Positions 54,530 through 56,628 of a stretch of DNA of 56,628 nt are shown piece by piece. The notes under the pieces are model-generated. The model was not told where the DNA came from. It saw only the letters and a list, made by a program, of their open reading frames with translations, and did no database searches. How positions within the stretch are numbered: position 1 is the first letter of the stretch; every line of letters begins with the position of its first letter. The stretch is from Phycisphaerales bacterium (GTDB taxonomy: Bacteria; Planctomycetota; Phycisphaerae; Phycisphaerales; SM1A02): contig JAKVBX010000024.1 of the NCBI GenBank assembly GCA_022446795.1, positions 1 through 56,628 on the forward strand, in the 5' to 3' direction. Position numbers and translations under genes: made by a program.

Positions 54530-54625
54530 GGTAATGAGACGAATCGCGGCGAGATCGATGCTGATCATCATCGAGGCCTGGGACCCCTGGCCGAACCCCC
54601 ATGTTCACCTCGCGTGAACCCCACC
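54530..54625 (+). pseudogene. Remnant of a dockerin-like gene 3' end
   Basis: Bases 54554-54600 align with the end of the gene at 54746 (atcgatg ... atcgagg..tgggacc) but lack 5 nt, so the frame shifts: GEIDAD in one frame continues as LIIIEAWDPW in another, against IDDLLDVIEGWDQ in the intact gene. The following tgaaccccaccgcagcc and the hairpin are identical to the intact copy. So a former dockerin gene probably lay here and lost its 5' part. Confidence 0.45.
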
Positions 54626-54626
54626 G

Positions 54627-54655
54627 CAGCCCCGGCAGAGACCCTGCCGGGGCTG
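54627..54655 (+). terminator. Repeated 29-nt hairpin, copy 3
   Basis: Perfect 12-bp stem with loop agacc. It lies between two divergent genes, so it terminates no intact gene; it fits as the end of the decayed dockerin gene just upstream. Followed by ttccttctatatatgg. Confidence 0.65.
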
Positions 54656-54682
54656 TTCCTTCTATATATGGAAGGCACACCC

Positions 54683-54711
54683 TTGATCCTCGCACCGGAT
54701 CTGCAATGATG
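54683..54711 (+). promoter_or_regulatory. TTGATC element, copy before the beta-helix gene
   Basis: TTGATC (54683-54688), 17 nt, ATGATG (54706-54711), then the GGGAGGGG ribosome site and ATG at 54746. Read as sigma-70 type, the -10 is AATGAT with a 16-nt spacer. Confidence 0.45.
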
Positions 54712-54745
54712 CCCGGATCTTGATTTCACATTGGGAGGGGAAACC

Positions 54746-56086
54746 ATGAATCGCATCGCTGCTGTAGTCGCCGGTCTGTCACTGGCTTCCGTTGGAACCT
54801 CTGCAACCTACGCTGCAACCCACACGGTCTGCCCGAGCGGATGCGACTACACGAGTATCCAGGATGCGATCAGTGCGTCTGTCGATCACGACGTGATCAC
54901 GATTGCCCCCGGGATATTCCATGAGCACCGCCTTGACCTTGGCGGCAAGGCCATCACCATCCAGGGCACCCGCGACAGCAATGGCGCTCTTGCGACGACC
55001 ATTGATGCTGGGCAACACGATGATGTGTTCGAAATCCACTCCGGTGAAGGCAACGACACGGTGATCAAGGACCTGATGATCACCGGCTGTGGCGTCACCG
55101 GGATCTACACCTTTAACAGCAGCCCAATCATCATCGGCTGTCAGATTACAGGCAACACGAGTTGGGACGTCGGCGGGGGGATCCAGTGCGATGGTACCGG
55201 CGCGACCCAGATCATCGACTGTACCATTACGGACAACACGGCATTGAAAGGCGGCGGGATCATGTGCCGGCAACCGGACGCCGTCATCAGGGGCTGCGTG
55301 ATCACCGGCAACACGGCCTCGGAGGGCTTCGGCGGCGGGATCTACTGCGGCGAAGGGCATCCCACCATCACGGACTGCACGATCACGGACAACACGGCCC
55401 ACCACGGCGGCGGTGGCATTTTCCTCTTTGAGGACAACTCATCTTCGATCTCTCACTGCACAATCTCAGGTAACACGTCCAGGGGTGAGGGATTATTCCC
55501 TGGCGGGGGCGGGATCTACATCTTCCCGCGCGGGACACCTGCGATCCTCGACTGCACGATTTCTGACAACACGACCAACCGGGGTTCCGGCGGCGGGCTC
55601 TACGTCTATATTTCTGCCAAGCCCACCATCACCAGCTGTACGATTACGGGCAATCATGCCCCTCACGGCTCTGGCGGGGGGATCTACTGCGATGTTGATA
55701 GCCAACCCACCGTCATCGGCGGCACCATCTCGGGCAACTCCCCTCATGGAATTTTCAGGGCGCACGAATCATCGCGAGGTGACGCGCCTGATGTCGGGCA
55801 TGTCATTCTCGAGGACGCGATGGTCTGCGGCAACGGCAACGCCACATCAGTGCTTCAGGTTGCGGGCATGTTCATGCATTTCGGAGAGACCCGGATCGCC
55901 AATGACTGCGATCCAGGCACAGATACAGGCGACCTCGACGAGGACGGCGATGTTGATACGGATGACCTGTCTGCACTGCATTCAGTGCTGGGTGTCTGCA
56001 CGCACGACACCAACCACGACGGCATCACTGGCATCGATGACCTGCTGGATGTGATCGAGGGTTGGGACCAGTCCTGCACGCCATAG
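54746..56086 (+). CDS. Secreted beta-helix protein with dockerin-like C-terminus
   Basis: 446 residues. Signal peptide (MNRIAAVVAGLSLASVGTSA). N-cap variant VCPSGCDYTSIQDAISASVD with two Cys, regular coils (CTITDNTALKGGGIMC, CVITGNTASEGFGGGIYC, CTISDNTTNRGSGGGLYV), then the dockerin-like end (DLDEDGDVDTDDLSALHSVL; DTNHDGITGIDDLLDVIEGW) finishing SCTP. The dockerin part is of the same subtype as that of the GH18-like protein, while the helix matches the partial gene at 56260. Strong ribosome site GGGAGGGG. Confidence 0.85.
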   Translation: MNRIAAVVAGLSLASVGTSATYAATHTVCPSGCDYTSIQDAISASVDHDVITIAPGIFHEHRLDLGGKAITIQGTRDSNGALATTIDAGQHDDVFEIHSGEGNDTVIKDLMITGCGVTGIYTFNSSPIIIGCQITGNTSWDVGGGIQCDGTGATQIIDCTITDNTALKGGGIMCRQPDAVIRGCVITGNTASEGFGGGIYCGEGHPTITDCTITDNTAHHGGGGIFLFEDNSSSISHCTISGNTSRGEGLFPGGGGIYIFPRGTPAILDCTISDNTTNRGSGGGLYVYISAKPTITSCTITGNHAPHGSGGGIYCDVDSQPTVIGGTISGNSPHGIFRAHESSRGDAPDVGHVILEDAMVCGNGNATSVLQVAGMFMHFGETRIANDCDPGTDTGDLDEDGDVDTDDLSALHSVLGVCTHDTNHDGITGIDDLLDVIEGWDQSCTP

Positions 56087-56118
56087 CCCCCCTGGTCCAC
56101 AACACCTGAACCCCACCG

Positions 56119-56147
56119 CAGCCCCGGCAGAGACCCTGCCAGGGCTG
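56119..56147 (+). terminator. Repeated 29-nt hairpin, copy 4
   Basis: Same element with one C-A mismatch in the stem, followed by tttcttta, a better U-rich tail than in the other copies. Downstream of the beta-helix gene at 54746. Confidence 0.65.
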
Positions 56148-56195
56148 TTTCTTTATAAAGAAGCCCCCAGCCAGCCACCCTGACCCTGTTCCCCC

Positions 56196-56224
56196 TTGAT
56201 CCAGGCACCAAAATCACCATGATG
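56196..56224 (+). promoter_or_regulatory. TTGATC element, copy before the last gene
   Basis: TTGATC (56196-56201), 17 nt, ATGATG (56219-56224), 36 nt before the ATG. The same order hairpin - TTGATC - ribosome site - gene as at 54627-54746. Confidence 0.45.
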
Positions 56225-56259
56225 GAGGGATCACAACTCCATCTTGGGGAGGGGAAACC

Positions 56260-56628
56260 ATGAATCGCATCGCTGCTTCCGTCGTGGCCATTTTGGCCTT
56301 TGCTGGAACATCATTCGCTGCCACCATCAATGTGCCCGGCGACCAGCCCAGCATTGCGGCGGCGATCAGCGCGTCAGTCAATGGCGACGTGATCAACATC
56401 GCCCCCGGCACCTACAACGAGCACTCGCTCAACCCCGGCGGCAAGGCCATCACCATCCAGGGCACGCTCAATGGAGATGGAACACTGGCCACCACCATCG
56501 ATGCCCAGCAGGGTGGCCGCGTGTTCACGATCGAGTCTGGTGAAGGTGACGGAACCGTGATCAAGGACTTGGTGATTACTGGTGGCTCGGCTGGGGACGG
56601 CGGCGGGATCTACTGCAACGTCAGCAAC
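56260..56628 (+). CDS. Secreted beta-helix protein, 3' end missing
   Basis: 123 codons to the window edge. Signal peptide MNRIAASVVAILAFAGTSFA, then the N-cap INVPGDQPSIAAAISASVNG and the first helix coils (GTVIKDLVITGGSAGDGG). The stretch from GGGAGGGGAAACC through the first seven codons is almost identical in DNA to the start of the gene at 54746, and GKAITIQGT recurs, so the two are recent tandem duplicates. A dockerin-like end is expected past the edge. Confidence 0.8.
   Translation, partial: MNRIAASVVAILAFAGTSFAATINVPGDQPSIAAAISASVNGDVINIAPGTYNEHSLNPGGKAITIQGTLNGDGTLATTIDAQQGGRVFTIESGEGDGTVIKDLVITGGSAGDGGGIYCNVSN

Larger units (their letters stand above)
54386..54745. other. Divergent intergenic region upstream of uup and a beta-helix gene
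   Basis: 360 bp. It holds a decayed dockerin 3' end, the third 29-nt hairpin and a TTGATC element (each listed). The part next to uup (54386-54525) shows nothing recognisable. Confidence 0.55.

Noticed and set aside
34095-56628. Cellulosome
   Set aside because: No cohesin, scaffoldin or S-layer anchoring module is seen; the enzymes are not a plant-polymer set.

Overview
The window is GC-rich, gene-dense bacterial DNA that looks like a chromosome segment of a planctomycete of the Phycisphaerae type. The arguments are: an LPS-assembly protein LptD and a secretin-like protein (a diderm envelope), FtsI/RsmH/FtsL-like genes (peptidoglycan is kept, unlike in many Planctomycetes), very many Asp-Val-Asp-Leu-Leu dockerin-like C-termini typical of Phycisphaerales secretomes, and a mix of M43 proteases, PA14/LamG proteins and right-handed beta-helix proteins. 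The taxonomic call is inference. No rRNA, tRNA, CRISPR array, transposase or integrase was seen.

Left part (1-31 kb), housekeeping. A secretin-like gene cut by the left edge (minus) and carA (minus) stand divergent from priA. A tight plus-strand series follows: sucA-sucB (2-oxoglutarate dehydrogenase E1/E2), rsmH, a LysM membrane protein, an FtsL-like protein and ftsI. On the minus strand lie a sigma-54 activator with a degenerate receiver and a UbiA-type prenyltransferase. A second plus series is ribH-nusB-ftsY-lptD-mtnP-rsmA. Then come efp and rny (minus), a double-length ABC-2 permease (plus), and pdhA-pdhB-pdhC (minus), giving two separate 2-oxoacid dehydrogenase complexes without an lpd gene in the window.

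Middle (31-38.9 kb), transition to envelope and extracellular functions: a chagasin-like (I42) lipoprotein, a heptaheme cytochrome c/TPR fusion, an M43 pappalysin-like metalloprotease with a Notch-type LNR module, and an HWE histidine kinase, receiver protein and esterase unit.

Right part (39-56.6 kb), a secretome island. A second M43 protease, five beta-helix proteins (the last cut by the right edge), a 1293-residue PA14/LamG protein, a GH18-like protein and a SYLF lipoprotein follow each other on the plus strand, with one ABC-F ATPase gene on the minus strand. Nine proteins of the 34-56 kb stretch carry the same pair of dockerin-like calcium loops, mostly at the very C-terminus and often ending in Cys-Pro or Cys-Thr-Pro. 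A 29-nt hairpin recurs four times between these genes, usually followed by a TTGATC promoter-like element, and one copy lies behind what looks like the decayed 3' end of a lost dockerin gene. This suggests growth by tandem cassette duplication. The tags, the hairpin/promoter cassettes and several apparently leaderless genes are the main points of interest.
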